Positions 1 through 8,527 of a stretch of 63,193 nt of DNA are shown one piece after another. The first letter of the stretch is position 1. The number at the start of each line of letters is the position of its first letter. The notes under the pieces are model-generated. The model was not told where the DNA came from. It saw nothing but the letters and a program-made list of their open reading frames with translations, and ran no database searches. The DNA comes from Erysipelotrichaceae bacterium (GTDB taxonomy: Bacteria > Bacillota_I > Bacilli_A > Erysipelotrichales > Erysipelotrichaceae), in contig JAUNEN010000011.1 of NCBI GenBank assembly GCA_030525525.1, positions 1 to 63,193 of the forward strand. The letters run 5' to 3'. A program made the translations under genes and the position numbers.

Positions 1-74
1 GAGCAGTAAAAAAGAGCGTTGTTTACTGGCTCATAGAGTTTTCGAGAACGCTCGTCCTGAAAGGGGAGGTGCAT

Positions 75-902
75 ATGAAAGCGATCGAAGTGAAAAACCT
101 GACTTTCTCATATGATGACACAAAAGATGTCCTCAAAGATATCTCCTTCAGCATTGAGGAAGGCACATATACAACGATTGTCGGCCATAACGGTTCCGGC
201 AAATCGACGGTTGCCAAGCTGCTGGCCGGCCTGCTCGAAAAGAAAAACGGTGAGATTAAGCTCGGCGGTCTTGAACTCAATACCGAGAATCTGAACAAAA
301 TCCGCTCGATGATCGGAATTGTATTCCAGAATCCCGACAATCAGTTCATCGGTTCGACGGTCAGGGATGATATTGCCTTCGGACTGGAAAACCATTGCGT
401 TCCGCAGGCAGAGATGGATGAAATCATCAATGTCAATGCGGCCAAAGTCAAGATGACAAAGTATCTTGATCATGAGCCGACAAGATTATCCGGCGGTCAG
501 AAGCAGAGAGTTGCGATTGCCGGCGTTCTGGCAATGAAACCGAAAATCCTGATCTTTGACGAAGCGACATCCATGCTTGATCCGCAGGGCAAGGATGAAA
601 TCAAGAAGGTGATCCGTCAGCTTCATGAAGAGAGCAGTCTGACGATTCTCTCAATCACCCATGACATCGATGAGGTTGCTTCAAGCGATCATGTCATTGC
701 GATGAATAACGGCACGATTGCGCTTTCCGGAACACCGCATGAAGTATTCCGCGATGAAAGAAAGCTCAAGGAACTGCAGCTGGATGTTCCCTTTGCCCTG
801 AAGTTTAAAAACGCCCTGAAGAGAAAGGGAATTGAAACAGGGGAACACATTACGATGGAAGGACTGGTGAAAGATTTATGCCGATCAGATTCGAACATGT
901 AA
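75..902 (+). CDS. ecfA1: ECF transporter ATPase EcfA1
   Basis: ATPase subunit of the energy-coupling factor module that powers vitamin and metal uptake at the cytoplasmic membrane. Visible motifs are Walker A GHNGSGKST near residues 38-46, a Q-loop in FQNPDNQF, the signature LSGGQKQR, and Walker B ILIFDEA followed by the D-loop. A DEA in place of DEP is typical of the first ATPase. An in-frame GTG at 69 lies inside the Shine-Dalgarno AAGGGGAGG (61-69), so ATG at 75 is the better start. It overlaps ecfA2 by 25 bases. The order ecfA1-ecfA2-ecfT is standard. No substrate-binding S component is nearby, so this is a shared group II module. Confidence 0.95.
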   Translation: MKAIEVKNLTFSYDDTKDVLKDISFSIEEGTYTTIVGHNGSGKSTVAKLLAGLLEKKNGEIKLGGLELNTENLNKIRSMIGIVFQNPDNQFIGSTVRDDIAFGLENHCVPQAEMDEIINVNAAKVKMTKYLDHEPTRLSGGQKQRVAIAGVLAMKPKILIFDEATSMLDPQGKDEIKKVIRQLHEESSLTILSITHDIDEVASSDHVIAMNNGTIALSGTPHEVFRDERKLKELQLDVPFALKFKNALKRKGIETGEHITMEGLVKDLCRSDSNM

Positions 903-1738
903 GTCATGTCTACAGTACCGGTACACCCTATGAATACAAAGCTCTGAATGATGTCAATCTTGAAATCGAAGAGGGTAAAATCACAGCTGTCATCGGTATG
1001 ACAGGTTCGGGCAAAAGCACGCTCGTCCAGCATCTGAATGCACTGCTGCTGCCTTCCGAAGGCTCAGTCGAGATTCTTGACCGTACGATCAAAGCGGGTG
1101 AAAAACCGAAGAACCTCAAGTCATTGCGCGGGGATGTCGGGCTTGTTTTCCAGTTTCCCGAATATCAGCTGTTTGAAGAAACAGTCCTGAAGGATGTTGC
1201 TTTCGGCCCGAAGAATTTCGGCGTTTCCGAAGCCGATGCATCAGAGAAGGCAAAACGGGCACTCAACATGGTCGGGCTGCCGCAGGAACTTTATGAAAAG
1301 AGCCCGCTGGAGCTTTCCGGAGGACAGAAGAGAAGAGTTGCGATTGCCGGTATTCTTGCCATGGATCCGAAGGTTCTTGTGCTTGATGAACCGACTGCCG
1401 GACTTGATCCGCTCGGTACGGTTTCCATGATGTCGCTGTTTTCAAGACTGAACCGCGAAATGAAGAAGACAATCCTGATTGTCACCCATGACATGGAACA
1501 GGTCTTCAAGTACTGCGATCGGGTTGTTGTCGTTGAAAACGGCAGTATCCGCGCCCATATGAGCGTTTCTGAATTCTTCTCGGATTCCGCTTTGTGCAGA
1601 TCGATGAACATCCTGCCGCCTTCCATTATCCGGATGAAGGATCTACTGAAAGAAGCAGGATTTGATATTGATCCCTCGATTCATGATATCGATACGCTGG
1701 CCGCATGTGTGGCAAGGCAGGTGAAGAAACATGGGTAA
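878..1738 (+). CDS. ecfA2: ECF transporter ATPase EcfA2
   Basis: Second ATPase of the ECF module, which pairs with EcfA1 to form the asymmetric ATPase dimer. Motifs are Walker A GMTGSGKST near residues 41-49, Q-loop FQFPEYQLF, signature LSGGQKRR and Walker B VLVLDEPTAGLDP. At 286 residues it is normal for EcfA2. It starts inside the end of ecfA1 and overlaps ecfT by 8 bases, so the three genes are probably translationally coupled. Confidence 0.95.
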   Translation: MPIRFEHVSHVYSTGTPYEYKALNDVNLEIEEGKITAVIGMTGSGKSTLVQHLNALLLPSEGSVEILDRTIKAGEKPKNLKSLRGDVGLVFQFPEYQLFEETVLKDVAFGPKNFGVSEADASEKAKRALNMVGLPQELYEKSPLELSGGQKRRVAIAGILAMDPKVLVLDEPTAGLDPLGTVSMMSLFSRLNREMKKTILIVTHDMEQVFKYCDRVVVVENGSIRAHMSVSEFFSDSALCRSMNILPPSIIRMKDLLKEAGFDIDPSIHDIDTLAACVARQVKKHG

Positions 1739-2531
1739 TATCACACTCGGACGCTATATACCGCTGGATTCCGTCATCCATAAGCTGGATCCGCGCGCCA
1801 AGATTCTGGCGATGATCATGATGCTGGTGGCGATTTTCTTCCCGACCGGCTGGATCGGATATGCGATTCTGTTTGCGGCGGCGGCACTTGCCATCATTCT
1901 GGCAAAACTTTCATTCACATTTATCTGGAAAGCAATGAAGCCGATGCTGTTTATGCTCGTCTTCCTGCTTGTCATCAATACGTTCTTTCTAAAAACCGGT
2001 ACCCCGCTGTTTACAATCGGCAGCTTTACGATGTATTCGGATGCGGTTGTACAGACACTCTACATTGCGGTCAGATTGCTTCTGATGGTGATGATCACAA
2101 CGTGTCTGACGGCGACGACAAAGCCATTGGATATGACACTGGGAATTGAAGATCTGCTCACACCGCTGCGCAAGATCGGCGTTCCTGCCCATGAGATCGC
2201 AATGCTGATCAGTATTGCCTTACGCTTTATTCCGGATCTGATCGACGAAACACAGAGAATCATCAAGGCGCAGGAATCCCGCGGCGTGGATCTTTCCGAA
2301 GGCAAATTCACGGAGCGCATCATGGCCATCCTTTCCCTGATTGTTCCGCTGTTTGTATCCGCATTCCAAAGAGCCGAGGACCTTGCCAATGCGATGGAAG
2401 CGCGCGGCTATGCTCCGGGTGAAAAAAGAACCCGCTATAAAGTGCTGAAAATGGAGGGGAGAGATTACATTCTGCTGGTCTTCTGCGCAGCGCTGCTCGG
2501 CTGTATGATTTATCTCTCTATGCGTGCATGA
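1731..2531 (+). CDS. ecfT: ECF transporter transmembrane protein EcfT
   Basis: Membrane scaffold that couples EcfA1/A2 to interchangeable substrate-binding S components. Several hydrophobic helices lie in the first 130 residues and one at the C terminus. Two conserved Xaa-Arg-Gly coupling motifs are visible, ESRG in QESRGVDL and EARG in MEARGYAPG; in the family these contact the two ATPases. The stop codon overlaps the start of truA in ATGA, so truA is cotranscribed, an arrangement common in Firmicutes. Confidence 0.94.
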   Translation: MGNITLGRYIPLDSVIHKLDPRAKILAMIMMLVAIFFPTGWIGYAILFAAAALAIILAKLSFTFIWKAMKPMLFMLVFLLVINTFFLKTGTPLFTIGSFTMYSDAVVQTLYIAVRLLLMVMITTCLTATTKPLDMTLGIEDLLTPLRKIGVPAHEIAMLISIALRFIPDLIDETQRIIKAQESRGVDLSEGKFTERIMAILSLIVPLFVSAFQRAEDLANAMEARGYAPGEKRTRYKVLKMEGRDYILLVFCAALLGCMIYLSMRA

Positions 2532-3598
2532 AAAGACGCTTCCGGTGCACTGTCGCCTATTGCGGAGGTGCATATGACGGCTGGCAGTCGCAAAGAAACG
2601 GCAGAAGCGTTCAGGAACAGATTGAAGAAATCCTTCACGGGATTGCCCATACAAAGATCAATATCACCGCTTCCGGCAGAACGGATGCCGGTGTGAGTGC
2701 AAGAGCGCAGGTTTTCCATTTTGATACCGATATGGAGTTAACCGCCCGCAAATGGATGGGGGCAATGAATTCAAAACTGCCGAAGGACATTCACATCATG
2801 GATGTCGAAGAGACAGACCGTCTGTTTCATGCCCGCTTCAATGTGCGGAAGAAGCAGTATGCCTACCGGATCAATCTTGGACCCTATGATGTCTTTACAA
2901 AAGATATTGCTTATCAGTGTCCGGTCAGCCTTGATGTTGAAAAGATGAAGGAAGCTTCCCGCTATCTGATCGGAACGCATGATTTTACTTCATTCAATTC
3001 CAATCCGCTTTCGGAAACACCGGATCAGGTAAGAACTGTCAATGACATCGTCTTTTCGCAGGACGGAAACATCCTCACGATGACATTTACCGGCAAAGGG
3101 TTTCTGCGCTACATGGTGCGCATGATGAGTGCGGCATTAATTGAAGTCGGCAGGGGAAAGATGGAACCGGAAGGCATTATGAAGATGCTTGAAGCCAGAT
3201 CCAAAACAATTGCCCGCAAGAATGCGCCGGCTAACGGTCTGACCCTTGAGAAGGTTGAATACTTTGAAATCTGCGCAATGAATGAAGAAGTCATGATCCG
3301 TGAATTCCTGGATACAGACGTCATTCCTGAAGTATATACACAGGCACAGCTGCAGTCAGATGTAAAAGAACGGAAACTGCCCGTCAGCTTCATCATGACC
3401 GAACGCAAAAGCCAGAAGCAGCTCGGAATCTTCCGTATGAGTGAAGAGATCTGCACGCTGCAAGTGACAAGTGAAGAATATTATGAAGCTTCTCTTGATC
3501 TCAGAGATCAGATTGCTGAGTATATGCAGAAATACGGATTAAGCGAAGAAACGGAACTGAAAATCGAACTCATCAAAGAAGACAGAGGCGAAGAATGA
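2528..3598 (+). CDS. truA: tRNA pseudouridine(38-40) synthase TruA with C-terminal extension
   Basis: Isomerises uridines 38-40 of the tRNA anticodon arm. The catalytic aspartate is Asp53 in GRTDAGVSARAQ; most relatives read GVHA, so Ser replaces the usual His two residues after the catalytic loop glycine. The core ends near residue 248 (ANGLTLEKVEYF). About 106 further residues follow in frame (from about base 3275); they are hydrophilic and mixed alpha/beta, and I recognise no family. Usual TruA length is 245-270, here 356. The start overlaps the ecfT stop. A rho-independent terminator overlaps its stop codon. Confidence 0.92.
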   Translation: MKRRFRCTVAYCGGAYDGWQSQRNGRSVQEQIEEILHGIAHTKINITASGRTDAGVSARAQVFHFDTDMELTARKWMGAMNSKLPKDIHIMDVEETDRLFHARFNVRKKQYAYRINLGPYDVFTKDIAYQCPVSLDVEKMKEASRYLIGTHDFTSFNSNPLSETPDQVRTVNDIVFSQDGNILTMTFTGKGFLRYMVRMMSAALIEVGRGKMEPEGIMKMLEARSKTIARKNAPANGLTLEKVEYFEICAMNEEVMIREFLDTDVIPEVYTQAQLQSDVKERKLPVSFIMTERKSQKQLGIFRMSEEICTLQVTSEEYYEASLDLRDQIAEYMQKYGLSEETELKIELIKEDRGEE

Positions 3599-3627
3599 AG
3601 CAATTCAGACTTCGCCTTTTTGTTTTG
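3586..3627 (+). terminator. Rho-independent terminator of the ecf-truA operon
   Basis: AGGCGAAG (3586-3593) pairs with CTTCGCCT (3610-3617) and is followed by TTTTGTTTTG. The left arm lies in the last codons of truA. Confidence 0.8.
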
Positions 3628-3748
3628 AAAAGAGCACTGAAGAAACATATTCTCTGAAATTGATGAACAGTGATTTCAGAAACATTCAGGCTTTTTTCTC
3701 AGACAGCAGATTTTGTGCAATTTATTTGTGAGGCTGATGTGAAACTGT

Positions 3749-3777
3749 TTGACTTGCACACCTGATTCAACTAAAAT
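3749..3777 (+). promoter_or_regulatory. Promoter of rplM-rpsI
   Basis: TTGACT (3749-3754), a 17-base spacer, then TAAAAT (3772-3777), which is close to sigma-A consensus. It lies between the truA terminator and the ribosomal protein genes. Confidence 0.75.
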
Positions 3778-3779
3778 AT

Positions 3780-3827
3780 TTAGCGACCACCATTTCTGAA
3801 TGTAGCCCCGGAAACTACATTAGGAGG
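3780..3827 (+). promoter_or_regulatory. Probable L13 (rplM) autoregulatory leader
   Basis: A short 5' leader holds a hairpin, AATGTAG (3799-3805) with CTACATT (3815-3821), capped by a 9-base loop and abutting the ribosome binding site TAGGAGG. Firmicutes rplM-rpsI operons often carry a small L13 leader RNA that lets L13 repress its own operon. Position and size fit, but I assign it by location and the visible hairpin only. Confidence 0.6.
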
Positions 3828-3834
3828 ATGAAAA

Positions 3835-4269
3835 ATGCGTCAGACAACGATGTTAAAACCAAGTGAAGTCGAGCGTACATGGTATGTCGTCGATGCGACA
3901 GACTGCACACTCGGACGTCTTGCAACTCAGGTTGCAACAGTATTAAGAGGCAAGCATAAGCCTTCATTCACACCGAATGTTGACTGCGGTGACTATGTCA
4001 TCGTCGTTAACGCTGACAAGGTGAAGATCACAGGCGACCAGGATTTCAAGAAGTTCTATTACAGACACTCCGGATATCCCGGCGGACTCAAGGTCAGATC
4101 CACAAAGACAATGCGTGAAAACTACACGGTTGAATGGGTCGAAAAGGCTATCAAGGGCATGCTGCCGCACAACAAGCTGGGCAATGTTCAGCGCAAGCAT
4201 GTATTCGTCTACACAGGACCGGATCACCCGCATGCAGCTCAGAAACCTGTTGAGCTGAAGGTTAAATAA
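3835..4269 (+). CDS. rplM: 50S ribosomal protein L13
   Basis: Early-assembling large-subunit protein. The 144-residue length and family stretches such as WYVVDATDCTLGRLATQVA, GDYVIVVNA and GMLPHNKLG identify it. A strong ribosome binding site GGAGG lies 8 bases before ATG. It is followed after 14 bases by rpsI, the universal partner gene, under the promoter at 3749. Confidence 0.98.
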   Translation: MRQTTMLKPSEVERTWYVVDATDCTLGRLATQVATVLRGKHKPSFTPNVDCGDYVIVVNADKVKITGDQDFKKFYYRHSGYPGGLKVRSTKTMRENYTVEWVEKAIKGMLPHNKLGNVQRKHVFVYTGPDHPHAAQKPVELKVK

Positions 4270-4283
4270 GGAGGAGATGACAG

Positions 4284-4691
4284 ATGGCAATCAAGAAAAA
4301 GTCAACAGTAACTTATGTTGGTACAGGACGCCGTAAGAAGTCCGTTGCCCGTGTCTTCATGACTCCGGGTACAGGCGTGATCACAGTTAACGGACGTACA
4401 CTCGAGGACTACCTCCCTCAGGCTGTTCTGAGAATGGTAGTTAACTCACCGCTTGTTCTGACTGAGACAAAAGATCAGTTCGATATCAAGATCAACGTTG
4501 CAGGCGGCGGCTATACAGGCCAGGCCGGTGCAATGCGTCATGGTATCTCCCGTGCTCTGCTTGAAGCAAGTGCTGATTACAGACCTGTTCTCAAGAAGGC
4601 TGGATTCCTGACACGTGATTCCCGTGAAAAGGAAAGAAAGAAGTACGGTCTCAAAGGCGCAAGACGTGCACCTCAGTACTCCAAGCGTTAA
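4284..4691 (+). CDS. rpsI: 30S ribosomal protein S9
   Basis: Small-subunit protein whose basic C-terminal tail reaches the P-site tRNA. The tail ends in the family-typical YSKR, and [13 protein letters not shown] near the N terminus is diagnostic. The 135-residue length is normal. The ribosome binding site is AAGGAGGAG. It is the second gene of the rplM operon and is followed by a clear terminator. Confidence 0.98.
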   Translation: MAIKKKSTVTYVGTGRRKKSVARVFMTPGTGVITVNGRTLEDYLPQAVLRMVVNSPLVLTETKDQFDIKINVAGGGYTGQAGAMRHGISRALLEASADYRPVLKKAGFLTRDSREKERKKYGLKGARRAPQYSKR

Positions 4692-4727
4692 TCGCTTCCT
4701 GTATTGGAAACATTTGTTGGAAAGAAC

Positions 4728-4759
4728 AATCCCGTCCTTATCAGGCGGGATTTTCTTTT
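4728..4759 (+). terminator. Terminator of rplM-rpsI
   Basis: AATCCCG (4728-4734) pairs with CGGGATT (4746-4752), followed by TTCTTTTGG. Confidence 0.85.
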
Positions 4760-4812
4760 GGTCTGATGCTGCTCGACATGAGAAGGATATAAATCTGCGT
4801 TTTTGTATTCAG

Positions 4813-4852
4813 ACAGCAAAACAGGTGCAGCTTCAAGAGGCCGCACCTGTTT
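4813..4852 (-). terminator. Terminator of the XRE-TPR regulator gene
   Basis: AAACAGGTGC (4819-4828) pairs with GCACCTGTTT (4843-4852). On the minus strand the stem is followed by a short T stretch. Confidence 0.7.
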
Positions 4853-4862
4853 CAGGATATGA

Positions 4863-5921
4863 TCATTTTTTGACGGACTGCGATGCTTTTGCAAGCAGGC
4901 GCGCCTTTTCCTTTTTGGTTTCCGCTACACCTGAATCTGTCTCTTCGGAAAGTCCCCATTCTTTCTCAAGCAATTCAAGCATTCTGTCGCATGTTTCTGC
5001 CGCTTTTTCATAATTGCCGGTGATCTCGGAAATCTGTGCAATTGCCATCAATGCATCCTGAAAGCGGGGCCGTTTCGGATCTTTTTCAAATGCTGATTCA
5101 TAGCATTCAATTGCTTTCTCATAACTGCATTTGGAGGCGTAGTACTGGGCAGCCTCAAAGAGAGCCACATCATTGTCAGGCTGCTCTTTCAGCAGCTTTT
5201 CAACGATCTGATCCGCTCCTGCTTCATCAAAGCGGGCAAGGGCAATATGTGCTTTGTAGATTTCCTTCAGGATGGGATTTGCTTTCTCAAGTCTGCTGTA
5301 GCGGGCAAGATACTGCCCGGCTTCATCTGCTCTGCGGTCGGCAAGCAGATTGTCAATCAGGTAGAGGTAGGGCAGAGTGATGTCCGGATTCTCTTCAACG
5401 ATCTGCTGATAGAAACTGACTGCTTTGGCATGATTGGCCATATTCCAGTCCCAGACCGCATGGTTTTCTGTTTTGCATAGAATCCACTGACAGTCTTTTT
5501 CACCGGGGCTTTTCTGAATCGATTCTTTTGCATAGCGGGCTGCTTTCTCTGCGAAGCTGTTTGAGCGGTGCCAGTAAAGATAGGCAAGCAATGAAACGGC
5601 ACGCTTTTTATACTGCTCTGAATCAAGCTGCTTTTTCAGAAATTCTTCGTATTCGCTGAATACATCTCTCGGGAGTTCTGTTTCTGCATCCATGCGGTTT
5701 TCGATGCGGTTGAGCCGCTGCTCAGTGGAGAGATCAAAAAGATCATCGATGCTGATGCCGAATATTTCAGCTAACAGCGGCAGTGAAGTGATGTCGGGCA
5801 TTGTTACGGCGGTTTCCCATTTTGATACGGACTGGGCAGCGATTCCCAGTTTCTCAGCCAGCTGCTCCTGTGTCATTCCTGCCTTGAAGCGATACTGTCT
5901 GATTTTCTTTCCAAGGTCCAT
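4863..5921 (-). CDS. XRE-family HTH regulator with TPR-like repeats
   Basis: Putative cytoplasmic transcription regulator. Residues 5-60 form a Cro/CI helix-turn-helix (MTQEQLAEKLGIAAQSVSKWE, then a LAEIFGISIDDLF helix). Residues 90-330 are helical repeats with TPR character, for example a DVALFEAAQYYASKCSYEKAIECYE segment. This architecture resembles peptide-sensing Rgg/PlcR-type or stress regulators, but no ligand can be inferred. The gene is monocistronic, with its own terminator. No target operator was recognised. Confidence 0.85.
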   Translation of the reverse strand: MDLGKKIRQYRFKAGMTQEQLAEKLGIAAQSVSKWETAVTMPDITSLPLLAEIFGISIDDLFDLSTEQRLNRIENRMDAETELPRDVFSEYEEFLKKQLDSEQYKKRAVSLLAYLYWHRSNSFAEKAARYAKESIQKSPGEKDCQWILCKTENHAVWDWNMANHAKAVSFYQQIVEENPDITLPYLYLIDNLLADRRADEAGQYLARYSRLEKANPILKEIYKAHIALARFDEAGADQIVEKLLKEQPDNDVALFEAAQYYASKCSYEKAIECYESAFEKDPKRPRFQDALMAIAQISEITGNYEKAAETCDRMLELLEKEWGLSEETDSGVAETKKEKARLLAKASQSVKK

Positions 5922-6023
5922 AGTTCTTCCTCCTGTTTTCTGTCTGCGCTTTTATTGTATGAATGATTGAGGAAAAAAACGATCGCGCAGATTGCGGGTG
6001 ATTCCGCCTGTCAGTGGAACTGA

Positions 6024-6065
6024 AAAAACAAAAGGGAGATTGCTCCATCAACGGCGAATCTCCCT
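6024..6065 (-). terminator. Terminator of thrH
   Basis: AGGGAGATT (6033-6041) pairs with AATCTCCCT (6057-6065). On the minus strand the stem is followed by TTTGTTTTTTC. Confidence 0.85.
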
Positions 6066-6078
6066 CAGAGTTTTTGCT

Positions 6079-6678
6079 TCAGAGTACTGCTTTGATTGCT
6101 TTCAGCAGATCATCAAATGATTCGTAAGCCGGCAGTTCCGGATGATCCGCCTTGATCTTCTCAGTGCTGCGGAAGAGGAAACCGGCTTTTGATGCCTGAA
6201 TCATATCGAGATCGTTGTAGCTGTCGCCGGCTGCGATTGTTTCAAATCCGATTGACTGCAGTGCTTTGACTGTGGAGAGTTTGGATTTTTCAATTCTCAT
6301 CTTAAAACCGGTGATTTCACCGCTGTCGGCAACCTCAAGTGTGTTGCAGAACAGAGTCGGCCAGCCGAGTTTCTTCATCAGAGGCATGGCAAACTGATCG
6401 AATGTATCGGAAAGAATCAGCACCTGTGTTTCTGAACGCAGCGCATCGAGGAACTCTTTAGCGCCTTCAAGGGGATCGATTGTCGCAATCGTATCCTGGA
6501 TTTCCTTTAAGCCGAGACCGTGTTCTTTCAGAATGGCCAGACGCCAGTTCATCAGTTTGTTATAGTCGGGTTCATCGCGGGTTGTGCGGCGAAGTTCGGG
6601 GATTCCGCTTGCTTCGGAAAAGGCAATCCAGATTTCCGGTACCAGAACGCCTTCCATATCGAGACATACAATATTCAT
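6079..6678 (-). CDS. thrH: ThrH-type phosphoserine phosphatase / homoserine phosphotransferase
   Basis: HAD-superfamily enzyme related to Pseudomonas ThrH, which dephosphorylates phosphoserine and can move the phosphate to homoserine. The opening LDMEGVLVPEIWIAFSE with Asp-x-Glu motif I is characteristic. Motif II is ILSDTFDQF, the lysine motif is in EKSKLSTVK, and motif IV is GDSYNDLDM. At 199 residues it is full length. An in-frame ATG at 6693 lies before the AGGAGGAG ribosome binding site, so ATG at 6678 is chosen. SerC is encoded close by, so a role in the last step of serine synthesis is likely. No classical serB is in the window. Confidence 0.88.
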   Translation of the reverse strand: MNIVCLDMEGVLVPEIWIAFSEASGIPELRRTTRDEPDYNKLMNWRLAILKEHGLGLKEIQDTIATIDPLEGAKEFLDALRSETQVLILSDTFDQFAMPLMKKLGWPTLFCNTLEVADSGEITGFKMRIEKSKLSTVKALQSIGFETIAAGDSYNDLDMIQASKAGFLFRSTEKIKADHPELPAYESFDDLLKAIKAVL

Positions 6679-6793
6679 AAGCTCCTCCTGCATCTTTGTT
6701 TCATTTTAACCTGCGTTGCATGGCTGTTCAATTCTTTTATATGCGGGGAAAACCGGGAAGTCTTCTGTATATATAATCAGGAGGACAGACAAA

Positions 6794-7366
6794 ATGAGTG
6801 AAAAATGGAAGCTGCCTGAAGCAGAACAGATTGAACTGGGCGTGAAAGCCGGGTTAAGCAGAAAACAGATCGGCCTTTATGCAAAGCATTGCTATAACTT
6901 TCTGCAGATGCAGGAAATCAGAACAGCCCTTGAGGAACATCTGGATGAATTTCAGATCAGGGCAATGTGCCATCCTGACTTATCGCATGAAGAAATGGAA
7001 GCGATCCGCAGACGGATTGAAAAGGGGGAAACGGTACGCATCAAGCGCAGTCCCTTCTGGTGGATCGGCAGTGCATTGCTTTCGGGATTCATGATCTTTA
7101 TGATGTTTGAAGGCTATCTGGCGGCAGGAAACAATCTTTATCTGAATCTGAAGGAAGAAACAGCCGTGCTTGAAAAAGGGGAGGTGTTTGAACCGATGAA
7201 ATATGTCTCCTCGTATTCAATGAATGCCGATACACTTCGTGTTCCTTCGGAAATTGATACATCCCATGCAGGCAGACAGGCGGCCGTCTATACGCTTCGC
7301 AAGGGACGTGAGGAACTGACACGCATCCTGATTGTCGAAATCAAAGAAGAACAGGACGACTCATAA
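6794..7366 (+). CDS. Single-pass membrane protein, unknown
   Basis: I do not recognise a family. It has 190 residues. The first 100 are charged, predicted cytoplasmic and helical (SRKQIGLYAKHCYNFLQM, LSHEEMEAIRRRIEKGE). One membrane helix follows (WWIGSALLSGFMIFMMF, about 103-120), then a 70-residue outer part. The topology resembles a membrane-anchored sensor or anti-sigma-like protein, but nothing proves that. The start at 6794 follows AGGAGG (6779-6784); the longer reading frame from 6716 has no ribosome binding site. Confidence 0.75.
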   Translation: MSEKWKLPEAEQIELGVKAGLSRKQIGLYAKHCYNFLQMQEIRTALEEHLDEFQIRAMCHPDLSHEEMEAIRRRIEKGETVRIKRSPFWWIGSALLSGFMIFMMFEGYLAAGNNLYLNLKEETAVLEKGEVFEPMKYVSSYSMNADTLRVPSEIDTSHAGRQAAVYTLRKGREELTRILIVEIKEEQDDS

Positions 7367-7369
7367 AGA

Positions 7370-7403
7370 AAACCGGGTCGGTTTTTCCGATCCGGTCTGC
7401 TGT
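7370..7403. terminator. Bidirectional terminator between 6794 gene and serC
   Basis: An ACCGGGTCGG arm pairs with CCGATCCGGT around a T loop (7372-7396). On the minus strand it is followed by TTTTCTTTAT, and on the plus strand by a weaker T stretch. Confidence 0.75.
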
Positions 7404-7405
7404 TT

Positions 7406-8488
7406 TCATGAATGCTTTTCTTCGAAATCCTTCATGAAGTCGACAAGTGCTCTGACACCTTCAACCGGCATTGCGTTGTAGATGCTTGCCCGCATTCCGC
7501 CGACTGAGCGGTGGCCTTTGAGGTTGAGCAGTCCTGCTTCTGTCGCTTCTTTGACAAATAATGCATTGAGTTCATCGCTGTCTGTAACAAACGGTACGTT
7601 CATGAGTGAACGGTCGCACTTTCTTGCGGTGCCATGGAACAGTCTGCTGGAATCAAGGAAGTCGTAAAGAAGTGCTGCTTTTTCTTCATTGCGCTTTTTC
7701 ATTTCTTCCAGGCCGCCCTGTTTCTTTAACCATTTGAAGACCTTACCGCACATATAGATGTTGTAGGTAGGCGGCGTGTTGTATAAGGAACCGCTGTTTG
7801 CATAGGTGCTGTATTTCAGCATGGTCGGGACTTTTTCGTCAATGTCTTCACGGATCAGATCTTCACGCACAATCGCAATTGCCAGTCCGGCCGGGCCGAC
7901 ATTCTTCTGTACCCCGCCCCAGAGGATGCCGAATTTTGAAACATCCAGAGGTTCGCTTAAGAAACAGGAAGAGATATCCGCAACCAGATCCTTGCCTTTT
8001 GTGTCAGGCAGTTCATGGAATACGGTTCCGTAGATCGTATTGTTCATGCAGATATAGACATAATCCGCATCCGGATCAACCGGCAGATCGCTGACATCGG
8101 GAATGTATGAGAATGTCTGATCCTGAGAGGATGCGATCGCATTTGCTTTTCCGTATTTCTGTGCTTCCTGCCAGGCTTTTTTTGCCCACTGGCCGGTGAT
8201 GATATAATCGGCTGTTCCGTTTTTCATAAGATTCATCGGTACCATGGCAAACTGCACATGACCGCCTCCCTGAATGAAGAGAACCTTGTAATTGTCAGGG
8301 ATGTTCATCAGATCGCGCAGATCTGCTTCGGCTTCATCGATAATCTTCTGATAGGCGGCTGAGCGGTGGCTCATTTCCATGACGGACATTCCGGTTCCCT
8401 GATAATCGAGCATTTCTGCGGCTGCTTCTTCGAGAACCTCTTCAGGCATGACAGCCGGTCCGGCTGAGAAGTTATACACTCTTGACAT
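7406..8488 (-). CDS. serC: Phosphoserine aminotransferase
   Basis: PLP enzyme converting 3-phosphohydroxypyruvate to 3-phosphoserine. The N-terminal YNFSAGPAVMPEEVL and the PLP-lysine segment GGVQKNVGPAGLA are diagnostic. From ATG at 8488 the protein is 360 residues, the normal length. The reading frame extends to 8527 but only ATG 8488 has a ribosome binding site (AGAGGT). It shares orientation with the P1 peptidase gene upstream. ThrH nearby can supply the following dephosphorylation. No serA is in the window. Confidence 0.96.
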   Translation of the reverse strand: MSRVYNFSAGPAVMPEEVLEEAAAEMLDYQGTGMSVMEMSHRSAAYQKIIDEAEADLRDLMNIPDNYKVLFIQGGGHVQFAMVPMNLMKNGTADYIITGQWAKKAWQEAQKYGKANAIASSQDQTFSYIPDVSDLPVDPDADYVYICMNNTIYGTVFHELPDTKGKDLVADISSCFLSEPLDVSKFGILWGGVQKNVGPAGLAIAIVREDLIREDIDEKVPTMLKYSTYANSGSLYNTPPTYNIYMCGKVFKWLKKQGGLEEMKKRNEEKAALLYDFLDSSRLFHGTARKCDRSLMNVPFVTDSDELNALFVKEATEAGLLNLKGHRSVGGMRASIYNAMPVEGVRALVDFMKDFEEKHS

Positions 8489-8527
8489 ACTTATTACCTC
8501 TGCTTGATGTGTTGTATTATAAGCCAA

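Noticed and set aside
1-68. Tail of an upstream gene (GAG CAG TAA) and a GAGCGTT/AACGCTC hairpin
   Set aside because: Too little sequence to tell coding from spacer; the hairpin has no T run.
69-74. GTG start for ecfA1 two codons upstream
   Set aside because: It overlaps the Shine-Dalgarno; ATG 75 has proper spacing.
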